64,000 nt of DNA from Antilocapra americana (taxonomy: Eukaryota > Chordata > Mammalia > Artiodactyla > Antilocapridae): assembly GCA_007570785.1 (NCBI GenBank), contig ML662442.1, forward strand, positions 37,335,818-37,399,817, written 5' to 3'. Under the pieces are notes generated by a model, which was not told the origin of the DNA, did not search any database, and saw nothing but the letters and a program-made list of their open reading frames with translations. This document shows, in pieces, positions 10,871 to 21,430 of the stretch. Each line of letters starts with the position of its first letter. The first letter of the stretch is position 1. The translations under genes were made by a program, and so were the position numbers.

Positions 10871-11330
10871 GGGGCCTTATTGAAGTGGATCCCAGAGAAG
10901 AATAGACCTCTTGGTCTCCAATGCAGCTGCGTGGAGATAGCCTCTCTGACATCTAACAGAAAATGAAGGATTATTATGGAATCCCGAGCTGGGACACTAG
11001 ATTCTTTCAGGGCATCATGAGCCGCAGAAGGTATTCCAGCTGGCCTTGATGGGAGAATTAGCATTCATCACTCAATTCTTCATTCTTAAGAAGATTTGCA
11101 ATTTAAAAATTATATTAAAATGGACATTAATTCTAGGAAAGAGATCTTCTAGTTTACATTTTAACTTAATGAAAGAATAAAAAGTAATAACTCAAATGAG
11201 TACTGATGTTTTCATATTGTATTCTTAAGAAATCTATAATCCATAATGTTAGAAGATAGCTGCGTTTATTAGCTATAAATTTTAAACTTTTAGTTGCATC
11301 GACAAGATATCAGTATCTGTAGCTACTAAT
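10871..11330. other. Unique intergenic DNA, nothing recognised
   Basis: No repeat identified. The segment 10880-11080 is repeat-free with mixed composition and could be conserved, which cannot be judged from one sequence. Confidence 0.4.
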
Positions 11331-11785
11331 ATAAAATGGAAAAAAAATCACCCAAAATATTTCCACCACAATATATCAAATTATTTTCATTGTTTTGTAC
11401 TTGTATGCTGCTTTTATGGGCTTCCTAGGTGGTGCTAGTGGTAAAGAATCTGACTGCCAAAGCAGGAGACATAAGAGACGCAGGTTCAATCCCTTGTTTG
11501 AGAAGATCCCTCTGGAGGAGAGCGTGGAAAGCCACTCCAGTATTCTTGCCTGGAGAATCCCATGGACAGAGAAGCCTGGTAGGCTACAGTCCTTGAGGTC
11601 TCAAGGAGTTGGACACAAGTAAGCTACTTAGCATATACGCATGCTGCTTTTATGCTGAATGTCAAATCATATACACATTTAATATTTGTACAATTGTCTT
11701 TTAAATGATAATATATTAATTACACATAAGTTGATTAATTATTTCCATGCTGTTGTACACTTTGGTTGTTTCCAGTTTTGCACCA
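11331..11785 (-). mobile_element. Old L1 fragment split by a SINE
   Basis: The reverse complement carries 'aaactggaaacaaccaaag' (L1 ORF2 end) and 'ggaaatattttgggtgatt' (L1 3' UTR). The two parts flank the SINE at 11419-11640. The left end abuts the mariner remnant. Confidence 0.55.
11419..11640 (+). mobile_element. Bov-tA SINE with 14-bp target duplication
   Basis: ATGCTGCTTTTATG at 11405-11418 is repeated at 11641-11654. The SINE body is complete ('gccactccagtattcttgcc', 'gagaatcccatggacagag'). Confidence 0.95.
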
Positions 11786-12767
11786 CTTTTTGCCAATGAA
11801 AAATAAGTTTGTTTATTACTATAGTGTAAATATCCATGCTTTGGGATTCAGCAGATTCTTGGAAAGCATCTTCTGCCTCCTGCTGGTTGTGGGGGTGTTT
11901 TCTCTACAAAAAGTTGTCAAGATGCTTGGAGGAGTGGTAGTCTGTTGGGGAGAAGTCAGGTGAATATGGCAGATGAGGCAAAACTTCAAGGCCCAATTCA
12001 TTCAACTTTTGAAATGTTGGTTGTGTGATGTGCGGTCAGGCATTGTGGAGAAGAACTGGGTCTTTTCTGTTGACCAATGCCAGCTGCAGGCATCGCAGTT
12101 TTTGGTGCATCTCACCAATTTGCTGAACATACTTCTCAGATGTAATGGTTTCTCCAGGATTCAGAAAGCTGTAGTGGGTCAGACTGGCAGCAGACCACCA
12201 AACAGTTACCATGACCTTTTTTTGGTGCAAGTTTGGCTTTAGGAAGTGCTTTGGAGCTTCTTTTCAGTTCAGCCACTGAGCTGATCATTGCTGGCTGTCA
12301 TATAAAATCCTCTTTTCATTGTGTATCACAGTCTAATTGAGAAATGGTTGGTTGTTGTTGTACAGAATAAGAGAAGACAACACTTGAAAATGATGATTTT
12401 TTTTGACTTTCAGTCAGCTCATGAGGCACCCACTTACCAAACTTTTCACCTTTCCAATTTGCTTCAAAAGCTGAACAGCTGTAGGCATTGAGTTCTTGGG
12501 CGACTTCTGCTGTAGTTATAAGAGGATCAGCTTCGATGATGCTCTCAATTGGTCATTGTCAACTTGTGATGGCCAGTCACTACACTACTCATCTTCAAAG
12601 CTTCCATCTTCTTTGCAGAACTTCTTGAACCACCACTGCACTGGGCAGTCATTAGCAGTTCTTGGGCCAAATGCATTGTTGATGTTGCCAGTTGTCTCTG
12701 CTGCTTTACAACCTATTTTGAACTTGAATAAGAAAATTGCTTGAATTTGCTTTTTGTCTAACATCAT
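11775..12767 (-). pseudogene. Mariner transposase pseudogene
   Basis: Translation in several minus-strand frames gives recognisable transposase blocks in order. The N-terminal DNA-binding region starts at MLDKKQIQAIFLFKF and includes PVQWWFKKFC (12585-12767). The central part includes KVMVTVWWSA and NPGETITSEKY (12036-12230). A C-terminal block with the 'D/SPDL'-type region follows in shifted frames (11819-12001). About 330 codons remain of the usual roughly 345, but frameshifts and stops break the frame several times. Not functional. Confidence 0.85.
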
Positions 12768-12947
12768 TTCCCTAGTCTAAAATAAATGTAAAATTAACAG
12801 CAAAGAATTAAGTCATTAGCACAAAAACATAAAGTGAGAAATGCCATTAAAATGATGTGTAGCATAACATTTATTTAAGAATGTGTTTCAATATCAAATG
12901 GCAAAGTTCATCAATGCAAAACTGCGATTATTTTTGCACCAACCTAA
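11775..12947 (-). mobile_element. Mariner (Tc1/mariner) DNA transposon remnant
   Basis: The 5' end carries a mariner terminal repeat: the minus strand reads TTAGGTTGGTGCAAAAATAA at about 12928-12947. A roughly 180-bp leader follows, then a decayed transposase frame. The 3' end is lost: after about 11775 the sequence turns into L1. This resembles the Hsmar1-like cecropia group of mammalian mariners. Confidence 0.85.
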
Positions 12948-13246
12948 TGTTTCATTTTATGGGAAAAGCGGGTTTCCAGGCCAGTATGAATAGAGAACTG
13001 GGGAAGGTGTGGAGTGGGAGGAGGAGGAAGAATGGTATTTTGCAACCAATGCAGAAATGACTCCAGGCACCTTCTGTTGTAACCAAGGAAAACAGAGTGG
13101 TTCTTGGACCCACCCCACAGAGAAGGAAATGCTGCTTTTGTATGTGCACTGGACTAATTCCTTGCTAGCATTCTAGATACAACCACTTATATTTGGCTGG
13201 AAGAGTAATTCAGTCAGAAACATTATTGAGCCCCTTTTCTGGTACC
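12948..13246. other. Unique intergenic DNA, nothing recognised
   Basis: No repeat or gene recognised. Confidence 0.45.
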
Positions 13247-13705
13247 TTTTTGTTGTTATTTAGTTGCTAAGTCATGTGCAACTCTTTGTGACCCCTGCGG
13301 ACTGCAGCATGCCACACTTCCCTGTCCTTCACTATCTCCCAGAGTTTGCTCAAACTCATGTCCATTGAGTCAGTGATGCTGTCGAACCATCTCATCCTCT
13401 GTCATCTCCTCCTCCTCCTGCCCTCAATCTTTCCCAGCATAAGGGTCTTTTCTAATGAGCAGCTCTTTGCATCAGGTGGGCAAAGTATTGGAGCTTCAGC
13501 TTTAGCATCAGTCCTTCCAGTGGATATTCAGGGTTGATTTCCTTTGAATTGACTGGTTTGATATCCTTGCAGTCCAAGGGACTCTCAAGAGTCTTCTCCA
13601 GCACCACAGCTCAAAAGCATCAATTCTTCGATTCTCAGCTGTTTTTATGGTCCAGTTCTCACATTCGTACATGACTACTAGAAAAACCATAGCTTTGATT
13701 ATCTG
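13247..13705 (-). mobile_element. BovB LINE 3' end, 5' truncated
   Basis: Reverse-complement BovB from the 3' tail ('gttgttatttagttgctaag') through 'ccattgagtcagtgatgct' to 'ctagaaaaaccatagctttg'. About 460 bp of the ORF2 end and short 3' UTR. Confidence 0.93.
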
Positions 13706-13737
13706 GTACTTCTTAGGTACAACTTAAATGAAACTAC

Positions 13738-13936
13738 TACCCTCCCAAAGAGAATCTGCCTGCAGTGTAGGAGACCCAAGAGACGTGAGTTTGATCCCTA
13801 GGTCAGGAAGATCCCTAGAGGAGGAAATGGCAACCCACTCCAGTATTCTTGCCTGGAAAATTCTGTGGACAGAAGAGCCTGGCAGACTATAGTCCATGCG
13901 GTTGCAGAATTGGACATGACTGAGCACATGCACATA
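13738..13936 (+). mobile_element. Bov-tA SINE, head truncated
   Basis: Begins inside the tRNA-like head ('agaatctgcctgcagtgtag') and continues to 'attggacatgactgagcac'. Lies 30 bp from a BovB in the opposite orientation. Confidence 0.9.
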
Positions 13937-14357
13937 CTTTTGTTTTCTCTCTCCAGGGAGAGAATGGATCTTAATGAACAGTCTGGAGCTTAAACAGCTC
14001 TTCAGACCCTTCCCAGGAAGACTATTTATGGTAAAATAATGAATATTTTTAGAGCAGAAATCCTTTTATCATTTCATATTAGAAAGGGTAAGAGGAAGCC
14101 AAGGGTGGACAGGATGTTAATAATACGCCTTTTACCCAGGCCAGGACTACGTAGGGTGAAGACCACCCACATCACACCCAAAACTCCAAAATAATCAAAA
14201 CCTGAATTTGCCACACCCTTGGCAAGCATCACACATGGACTTTGTGGAGACTCTGTTCGACTGTGGTGTCTGTCACTAACACTGTCACTATGGCAAGTTG
14301 GTTATTTTGGATGAGTCTCTGTTTTTTTAGGTGTCAAGCTGTAAATATAAGAAATTA
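13937..14357. other. Unique intergenic DNA, nothing recognised
   Basis: No repeat or gene recognised. Confidence 0.45.
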
Positions 14358-14432
14358 TAGCAAAAAAAGAAGTCAGCTTAAGGCCTGACTGACAGGAATT
14401 TTGAAGGTTCCTATCCACTTTAAGAGGCACTA
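14358..14432 (-). repeat. Unclassified ~72-bp repeat, copy A
   Basis: About 80% identical to 15905-15974. Shared blocks are an A-run, 'agcttaag', 'gcctga(c/t)tgac' and 'tatccactttaaga(g/a)gc'. On the minus strand each copy ends in a T-run, which could be a pol III terminator. The orientation is a guess based on that. I do not recognise the family. Confidence 0.6.
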
Positions 14433-14446
14433 ACATTTTAAAGCTG

Positions 14447-14590
14447 CACTGTCCAGTAGAGTAACCGCGAGCCATATGAAGCTATTTAATTAAAATAAAA
14501 TTTAAATTTTATTTCTTCAGTCCTACTAGCCACATTTCAAACACTCAACAGTCATGGTGGCTAGGTGCTACCGTATTGGGCTGACATGCA
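14447..14590. mobile_element. Palindromic hAT-type MITE
   Basis: The left end (CACTGTCCAGTAGAGTAACC) and the right end (reverse complement near 14565-14585) are imperfect inverted repeats around an AT-rich centre with 'agccacatttcaaacactca'. This is a known mammalian hAT MITE type whose exact family name I cannot fix. Confidence 0.7.
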
Positions 14591-14642
14591 GTATTTTTAC
14601 CCTCAAAGAAAGTTCAATTAAACATTGAACAGCATTGCATTA

Positions 14643-14865
14643 AAGCAGAAGTCAACAGACTTTTTCTACAAAGGGTAAATAATATTTTCAGGTTTATGCA
14701 TCATAGGTCTCAGTTGTAAGTATTTAGCACTGTTTTTGACTGAAAATAGCCACAGACAATATTGTTTTAAATGGGCATGGCTGTATCCCAATAAAATTTT
14801 ATTTATGAAAACTGGCAGCAGTCAACTCCTGCTTTGAATACCTGAAGAACTTTTGATTCAAGCCT
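14643..14865 (+). mobile_element. hAT-Charlie-type non-autonomous element
   Basis: 'gtcaacagactttttctaca', 'atagccacagacaatattg' and 'ccaataaaattttatttatg' are in the same order as a common mammalian Charlie-derived repeat. The same family recurs at 47881-48045. Confidence 0.7.
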
Positions 14866-15350
14866 CTTTGCAACCTCTAGTTCAGCTTTCTTACACTGCA
14901 GATGTTTTCCCAGAATCCCCATTGATGGAATGCTTGGGCTGAAGTGATAAGCCACATCTCTAAGGAGAGTCACCCTAACTATAATTCAGTTGAACTCATA
15001 TATAACCATAGGATTATACAGCTACTTGGTGGCCTCTTTTCTGGCCAGTGTGCTAGGGTTATTGATTGTTGAATAGTCAGTTCTCCCCTTGAGAGACATT
15101 GTGGCTGACACTGCTAGGCACACACTCAGTATCTATTTTCACTCTTTTTCTTACTGATATAGGATCCTTATACAAGGTAAAAAGAAGTCACTTCCCTCTA
15201 AATGCAGCATGAACATAAGGTGGTTTTGAAATCACACAACTTGGATTGGGACTTGAAACCATGGGCTGGGACTTGAACAAACTTGTCTTTTAAGTGAAAT
15301 TGACCATTTGGTCTCAGGACTTAATGAAGCTCAGGTTCTTAATGTATTGC
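14866..15350. other. Unique intergenic DNA, nothing recognised
   Basis: No repeat or gene recognised. Confidence 0.45.
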
Positions 15351-15807
15351 TGTTGCAGAAAGAATTCAGTGATAGATTAAGTGATAGGTAAGAAGTGGAT
15401 TTATTTAGAGGGATGAACACTCTATAGACAGAGTGCAGTCCATCTCAAAAGGCGAGAGTGGCCCCAAAATATCAGGTGGTTGGCTTTTACTGGTTGGCTA
15501 ATTTCACAGAGCTAATGAGTGGGAGGATATTCTAACTTTTGGGGGGAAGGGGCAGAGATTTCCAGGAATAGGGCCACTGCCCACTTTTTGGCCTTTTAAG
15601 GTCAGCCTCAGAACTGTCATGGTGCCCGTGGGTGTGTTGTTTAACATGCTAACATATCACAATGAGTGTGTAATGAGGCTCAAGGTTTAGTGGGAGTCAA
15701 ATCTTCTGTCATCTTGGGCCTAATCAGTTCTAACCAGTTTCTGTCGTGTCCTTAATAGCTACATCTTGCTTTTAAGGTTGTGCCCTGTCTTCTTCCCTCC
15801 TGTTTCA
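15351..15807 (-). mobile_element. Solo ERV LTR (457 bp)
   Basis: On the minus strand the element begins TGAAACAGGAGGG and ends TTTCTGCAACA, so it has TG...CA ends. An AATAAA (TTTATT near 15399 on the plus strand) sits near its 3' end. No internal retroviral sequence is attached on either side, and no matching short target duplication was found. It resembles ruminant LTRs I have seen, but the family is not certain. Confidence 0.65.
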
Positions 15808-15904
15808 GTTTGAATCCTGGATTTGAACCCCAAATCTAGCTCCTGGACAATTTACTCAATTATTGAGCCTTAGTTTTCTCATCTAAAACTTATTAATACA
15901 AGTG

Positions 15905-15974
15905 ATAGAAAAAAAAATTAGCTTAAGTGCCTGATTGACGGGGATTTTAAAGGCCTGTATCCACTTTAAGAAGC
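15905..15974 (-). repeat. Unclassified ~72-bp repeat, copy B
   Basis: Second copy of the 14358-14432 unit, here lying inside a MIR. Its last bases (gctgac) lie beyond the L1 at 17043-17048, so the L1 landed at its end. Confidence 0.6.
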
Positions 15975-15975
15975 A

Positions 15976-17035
15976 AGGTGAAAAGACAGGCTTCAGAATG
16001 GGAGAAAATAATAGCCAATGAAGCAACAGACAAACAATTAATCTCAAAAATATACAAGCAACTCCTGCAGCTCCATGCTAGAAAAATAAACGACCCAATC
16101 AAAACGTGGGCCAAAGAACTTAACAGACATTTCTCCAAAGAAGACATTAAAATGGCTAACAAACACATGAAAAGATGCTCAACATCACTCATTATCAGAG
16201 AAATGCAAATCAAAACCACAATGAGATATCACTTTACACCACTCAGAATGGCTGCAATCCAAAAATCCACAAGTAATAAATGCTGGAGAGGATGTGGAGA
16301 AAAGGGAACTCTCGTACACTGTTGGTGGGATTGCAAACTAGTACAGCCTCTATGGAAAACAGTGTTGAGATTCCTTAAAAAACTGCAAATAGAACTGCCA
16401 TACGACCCAGCAATCCCACTGCTGGGCATACACACTGAGGAAACCAGAATTGAAAGAGACACGTGTACCCCAATGTTCATCGCTGCATTGTTTACAATAG
16501 CCAGGACATGGAAGCAACCTAGATGCCCATCAACAGACGAATGGATAAGAAAGCTGTGGTACATATACACAATGGAATATTACTCAGCATTAAAAAAAAA
16601 TTCATTTGAATCAGTTCTACTCAGGTGGACAGAACTGGAGCCTATTATCCAGAGTGAAGTAAGCCAGAAGGAAAAACAACAATACAGTATACTAATGCAT
16701 ATATATGGAATTTAGAAAGATGGTAACGAGAACCCTGCATGCAAGACAGCAAAAGAAACGCAGATGTATAGAACAGACTCGTGGACTCTGTGGAAGAGGG
16801 CAAGGGTGGGATGACATGGGAGAATGGCATTGAAACATGTTAATTATCATATGTGAAATCAATCGCCAGCCCAGGGCTGATGCTCGGAGCTGGTGCACTG
16901 AGATGACCCAGGGGGAAGCAATCGGGAGGGAGGAGGGAGGGGGGTTCTGGAGGGGGAGCATATGTAAACCCATGGCGGTTTCATGTCAATGTATGGCAAA
17001 ACTAACACAATAAAGTAAAGAAAATTTAAAAAAAA
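15976..17035 (+). mobile_element. Recent ruminant L1 LINE, 5' truncated
   Basis: About 1.06 kb: the ORF2 C-terminus, a 3' UTR with a G-rich patch (16926-16960), AATAAAG and a poly-A tail. Flanked by AAGAAGC at 15968-15974 and 17036-17042 (target duplication). Little decay, so it is young. Confidence 0.93.
15978..16715 (+). pseudogene. L1 ORF2 C-terminal fragment, frame still open
   Basis: 245 codons of uninterrupted L1 ORF2 C-terminal sequence, including the cysteine-rich motif Cys102-x3-Cys106-x7-His114-x4-Cys119 and the end near [10 protein letters not shown]. The endonuclease and reverse-transcriptase domains are missing because the copy is 5' truncated, so it cannot encode a working protein. 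The first ATG is incidental. Confidence 0.9.
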
Positions 17036-17129
17036 AAGAAGCGCTGACATATTATCTTCACAAGATTTTTGCAGGAATCAAAATAAGATCATGCAGATTT
17101 TAAGCATATAGAAAGTGTCACGAACAATA

Positions 17130-18115
17130 TCTCTCTTTTAAAGACACAAAAATTCTTTCAAAATATTACCAAATTAAATCCAGCAACATACAAAGAAGGC
17201 CACTGTAACCAAGTGGAGATTATCTCAATGCAGGTTTGGTTTAACATACCAAAATCAGTCAATATAATCTACATTAAACAGACTAAAAATGAAAAGCAGT
17301 ATGTTCATTTTAACAGATCTAAAGCATTGAAACAATTAGGTAATGTTCAATACTGATTTGGTAAAGAAAAAAAAGAAGCACCTCACAGTAAACATGACAT
17401 AGAAGAAAATAATTCTCACCAAAATAAGGATTGTCAGCAATAGAAAAGTAGAAAAAAAAGAAAGAACAAACATATAGCTAACATTATATTAGATGGAGAA
17501 AGACTGAGTGCATTTGCCCTAAGATTGGGAACAAAGTAAGGATGTCTATTCCTATCACTTCTATGCAACATTGTACTGATCTTAGCCAGTCTAATAATAA
17601 TAAGATTAGAAAAGAAATAAAAGACATACACATCAGAAAGGAAAAAAAATAAAACTATATGTACAGATGACATTATTATCTATGTAAATAAATCCTAAGA
17701 AAACTACAAAAAATCTGTTAGAATTAATAAGGAATTTAGCAAGTTTGTAGGATAAAAGGCCAATCATCAAATTTTTATATATGATCAATGAATAATTTAG
17801 AAACTGAAATTTAATAATACTATTTATAGTGGCATGAAAATTATGAAATACTTAGGAAGTTAGCAAAATATATGGAAGACCTGTACAATGAAAGAGAATT
17901 AAAGAGGCCCAAGTAAACAGAGATGCATACCATGCTTATGGTGGAAAGACTAAATGTTATTATGGTGTCAGTTCTCCCCAAATTGATCTATAGATTCAAA
18001 ACATTTCTAATCAAAATCCCAGAAGGAGTTTTGTAGAAATTGGCAAGTTAATTTTGAAATCTATAGAGAAATGCAAATGACCTAGAATAACAATAATAAT
18101 TTTGAATTAAAAGTT
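17130..18115 (+). mobile_element. Old L1 LINE (ORF2 part)
   Basis: AT-rich plus-strand match to L1 ORF2 order: 'ccaaattaaatccagcaaca', 'accaagtggagattatctca', 'gcaggtttggtttaacatac', and later 'gatgtctattcctatcactt'. Heavily mutated. Confidence 0.75.
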
Positions 18116-18364
18116 GATTTTGATTAGTAAGAATGTATTTGGAGTTCTTTATACTGCATGATTTTATAATTCAGTATAAAAGTTCTATTAATCATGGCAG
18201 TGGAAATATAGAAAAATGTGTAGTTCTGACAACTAGTGCACCAAGCGTTCAGGAGAAAGTCAAATTGTGTGGGCTGAGGCAGAGAAGTCTTCATGGACCA
18301 GCAAGGGCAGGGAACTGGAGGATATACACGCTATATCTAAATCTGAAGATCCGGAGTCCCTAAT
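18116..18364. other. Unique intergenic DNA, nothing recognised
   Basis: No repeat or gene recognised. Confidence 0.4.
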
Positions 18365-18489
18365 AGAACTTCAAAGTGTAATTGTCTGTATTACCCAGAG
18401 AAACAGAACCCATAGAAGGTGTATATATGGGTTATATAATATGATGTATATAATGGTGTATACATATGGTGTATATAATATGATGTGTA

Positions 18490-19243
18490 TTTCCCAGCAT
18501 CAGGGTCTTTTCCAGTGAGTCAGTTCTTCCATTCAGGTGTCCAAAGGATTGGAACTTCAGCTTCAGCATCAGTCCTTCCAGTGAATATTCAGGACTGATT
18601 TCCTTTAGGATGGACTGGCTTGATCTCCTTGCTGTCCAAGGGAATCTCAAGAGTCTTCTACAGCACCACAGTTCAAAAACATCAATTTGGGCTTCCCTGG
18701 TGGTTCAATGGTAAATAATCCGCCTGCCAATGCACGAGACACAGGTTCCATCCCTGGCCCAGAAAGATCCCATGTGCAACAGAGCAACTAAGCCCATGTG
18801 CCACAACTATTGAGCCTGTGCTCTAGAGCCCGGGAACCACAACAACTGAAGCCCATGCGCCCTAGAGTCTGTCCTTGTCAACAAGAATCCACTGCAATGA
18901 GAAGCCCGCCTATGTAGAGAGTAGCCCCCAATTGCCACAATTAGAGAAAAGCCCTCACAGCAATGAAGACCCAGCATAGCCAAAAATAAATAAACAAAAG
19001 TATTTTTTAAAAAAGCATCGATTCTTCAGTGCTCAGCCTTCTTTATGGTCCAACTCTCACATCCCTACATGATGCCTGGGAAAACCATTGCATTGACTAT
19101 ATGGACCTTTGTTTGCAAAGTAACGTGTCTGCTTTTTAATACACTGTTTAGATTTGTCATAGCTTTTCTATCAAGGAGCAAGCATCTTTTAATTTCATAG
19201 CTTCAGTCACTGTCCACAATGATTTTGGAAGAACTGATGATAT
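18490..19243 (-). mobile_element. BovB LINE fragment interrupted by a CHR SINE
   Basis: BovB reverse complement at 18490-18688 ('ccagcatcagggtcttttcc' to 'cacagttcaaaaacatcaat') resumes at 19011 ('gcatcgattcttcagtgctc') to about 19243. The extreme 3' tail is missing on the left. Confidence 0.88.
18689..19010 (+). mobile_element. CHR-type tRNA-derived SINE
   Basis: tRNA-like head ('gggcttccctggtggttcaa'), then a long body ('gagcaactaagcccatgtgc', 'aatgagaagcccgcc', 'gaagacccagcatagc') and an AAATAAATAA tail. Flanked by imperfect 13-bp repeats at 18676-18688 and 19011-19023. Inserted in BovB. Confidence 0.88.
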
Positions 19244-19372
19244 AGTTTCATTCTGAGTCTGACAACCCAAGGACCAGGAGAACTGGTGGTGTAAATTCCA
19301 GTCCAAGACTGAAGGCAGAACCCTGGTGTCTCAGCTCAAAGATAGTCTAGCAGAGAGAGTGAATTCTCTCTT

Positions 19373-19494
19373 AACTCAGCTTTTTGTGTCCTATTCAAGC
19401 TAATGAATTGAGCAAATTCTGCCTCCATGAGGGAACTCAGCTTTTTGTGTCCTATTCAAGCCAATGAATTGAGCAGATACCACCTCCATGAGGG
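19373..19494 (+). repeat. Tandem duplication, two 61-bp units
   Basis: Units 19373-19433 and 19434-19494 are near-identical ('aactcagctttttgtgtcct' start both). The duplication lies within the MLT2 LTR. Confidence 0.9.
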
Positions 19495-19551
19495 AGAGCA
19501 ATCTGCTTTACTCAAGTCTGCTGACCCAAATCTAATCTCTAGAGATCTCTT

Positions 19552-21430
19552 CAAGAAAATTAGAGACACCAAGGGAACATTTCATGCAAAGATGAGCACA
19601 ATAAAGGACAGAGACAGTATGTACCTAACAGAAGCAGAAGATATTAAGAAGAGGTGGCAAGCATACAACAGAAGAACTATACAAAAAAAGATAATGACTT
19701 GGGTAACTATGAGGTGTGATCACTCACCTAGATCCAGACATCCTGGAATGTGCAGTAAAGTTGGCCTTAGGAAACATCACTACAAACAAAGTTAGTGGAG
19801 ATAATGGAATTCCAGCTGGACTATTTCAAATCCCCAAAACTGATGCTGTTAAAGTGCTGCACTCAATATGCCAGCAAATTTGGAAAACTCAGCAGTGGAC
19901 ACAGGACTGGAAAAGATCAGTTTTCATTGCAACCCAAAGAAAGGCAACGCCAAAGAATGTTCAAACTACCACACAATTGCACTCATCTCACATGCTAGCA
20001 GGGTTATGCTTAAAATCCTTCAAGCTAGGCTTTAATAGTACATGAACCGAGAACACGCTGGATTTAGAAAAGGCAGAGAAACCAGAGATCAAATTGCCAA
20101 CATCCAATCCATTGGACCATAGAAAAAGCGAGAGAATTCCAGAAACATCTGCTTCTCTTCATTGACTATGCCAAAGCCTTTGACTGTGTGGATCAAAACA
20201 AACTGTGGAAAATTCTTCAAGAGATGGGAATACCAGACCACCTTACCTATCTCCTGAGAAATCTGTATGCAGATCAAGAAGCATCAGTTAGAACCAGACA
20301 TGGAACCACAGACTGACTCAAAATTGGGAAAGGAGTACATCAAGGCTGTATATTGTCACTCTACTTATTTAACTTACATGCAGAGTACACATGCAAAATG
20401 GTGGACTGAATGAAGCACGAGCTGGAATCAAGATTTCTGGGGGAAATATCAATAACCTCAGATATGCAGATGACACCACCTTTATGGCAGAAAGTGAGGA
20501 AGAACTGAAGAGCCTCTTGATGAAGATGAAAGAGGAGAGTGAAAAAGCTGGCTTAAAACTCAGCATTCAAAAAAAGAAGATCATGGTATCCAGTCCCATC
20601 ACTTCATGGCAAATAGATGGGTAAACAATGGAAACAGTGACAGATTTTATTTTCTTGGGCTCCAAAATTACTGGGGACCATGACTGCAGCCATGAAATTA
20701 AAAGACGCTTTCTCCTTGGAAGAAAGTGAAAGTAAAGTTGCTCAGTCGTGTCCAACTCTTTGCCACCCTATGGACTGTAGCCTCCCAGGCTCCTCTCTAC
20801 ATGGGATTTTCTAGGCAAGAGTACTGGCATGGGTTGCCATTTCCTTCTCCAAGGGATCTTCCCAACCCAGGGGTCGAACCCGGGTCTCCCACATTGCAGG
20901 TAGGTGCTTTACCTTCTGAGCCACCAGGCTATGACAAATCTAGACAGTGTACTGGAAAAGAGAGACATTACTTTGCCCACAAAAGTCTGTATAGTCAGAG
21001 CCATGGTTTCTCCAGGAGTCATATATGGATGTGAGAGTTGGACTGTTAAGAAGGCTGAAGGCTGAAGAATTGATGCTTTTGAACTGTGGTGTTGGAGAAG
21101 ACTCTTAAGAGTCCCTTGGACAGCCAGGAGATGAAACCAGTCAATCCTAAAGGAAATCAACCTTGAATATTCATTGGAAGGATTGATGATGAAATTGAAG
21201 CTCCAATATTTCGGCCACTTGATGTGAAGAGCAGACTCATTGGAAAAGACCCTGATGCTGGGAAAGATTGAAGATGGGAGGAGAAGGGGACGACAGAGGA
21301 CGAAGTGCTTGGATGGCATCACTGACTCAATGGACATGAATTTGAGCAAATTCCGGGAGATGGTGAAGGACAGGGAAACCTGTGCAACAGTCGATGGGGT
21401 CACAAAGAGTCAGACACAAATGAGCGACTG
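19552..21430 (+). pseudogene. BovB ORF2 (RTE reverse transcriptase) pseudogene
   Basis: Blocks appear in order across frames: DLFKKIRDTKGTFHAKM (from 19538), the ILECAVK/NITTNK region (19716), an FIDYAKAFD-type palm motif near 20160, and the catalytic YADD box encoded at 20463-20474. A C-terminal part ends near 21430. There are several frameshifts and stops, for example TGA after the 'gaaccacagac' region (20315), and a SINE at 20728-20930. The family enzyme makes cDNA by target-primed reverse transcription; this copy cannot. Confidence 0.93.
20728..20932 (-). mobile_element. Bov-A/Bov-tA SINE nested in BovB
   Basis: Reverse-complement SINE ('gctcagtcgtgtccaactct' to 'cttctgagccaccagg'). BovB resumes directly ('tatgacaaatctagacagtg'). 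Confidence 0.94.

Larger units (their letters stand above)
15815..17125 (+). repeat. MIR SINE split by later insertions
   Basis: The left half (15815-15900: 'gagccttagttttctcatct') and right half (17055-17125: 'cttcacaagatttttgcagg') are MIR parts in order. They are separated by the ~72-bp repeat copy B and a recent L1. Confidence 0.6.

Noticed and set aside
15978..16715. Longest plus-strand frame outside GPR6 considered as a host gene
   Set aside because: It is the C-terminal end of a 5'-truncated L1 ORF2.
18689..18760. tRNA-like sequence as a tRNA gene
   Set aside because: It is the tRNA-derived head of a SINE, with mutated arms and an attached SINE body; the same holds for all Bov-tA heads.
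20909..21403. 164-codon minus-strand frame
   Set aside because: Antisense of the plus-strand BovB.
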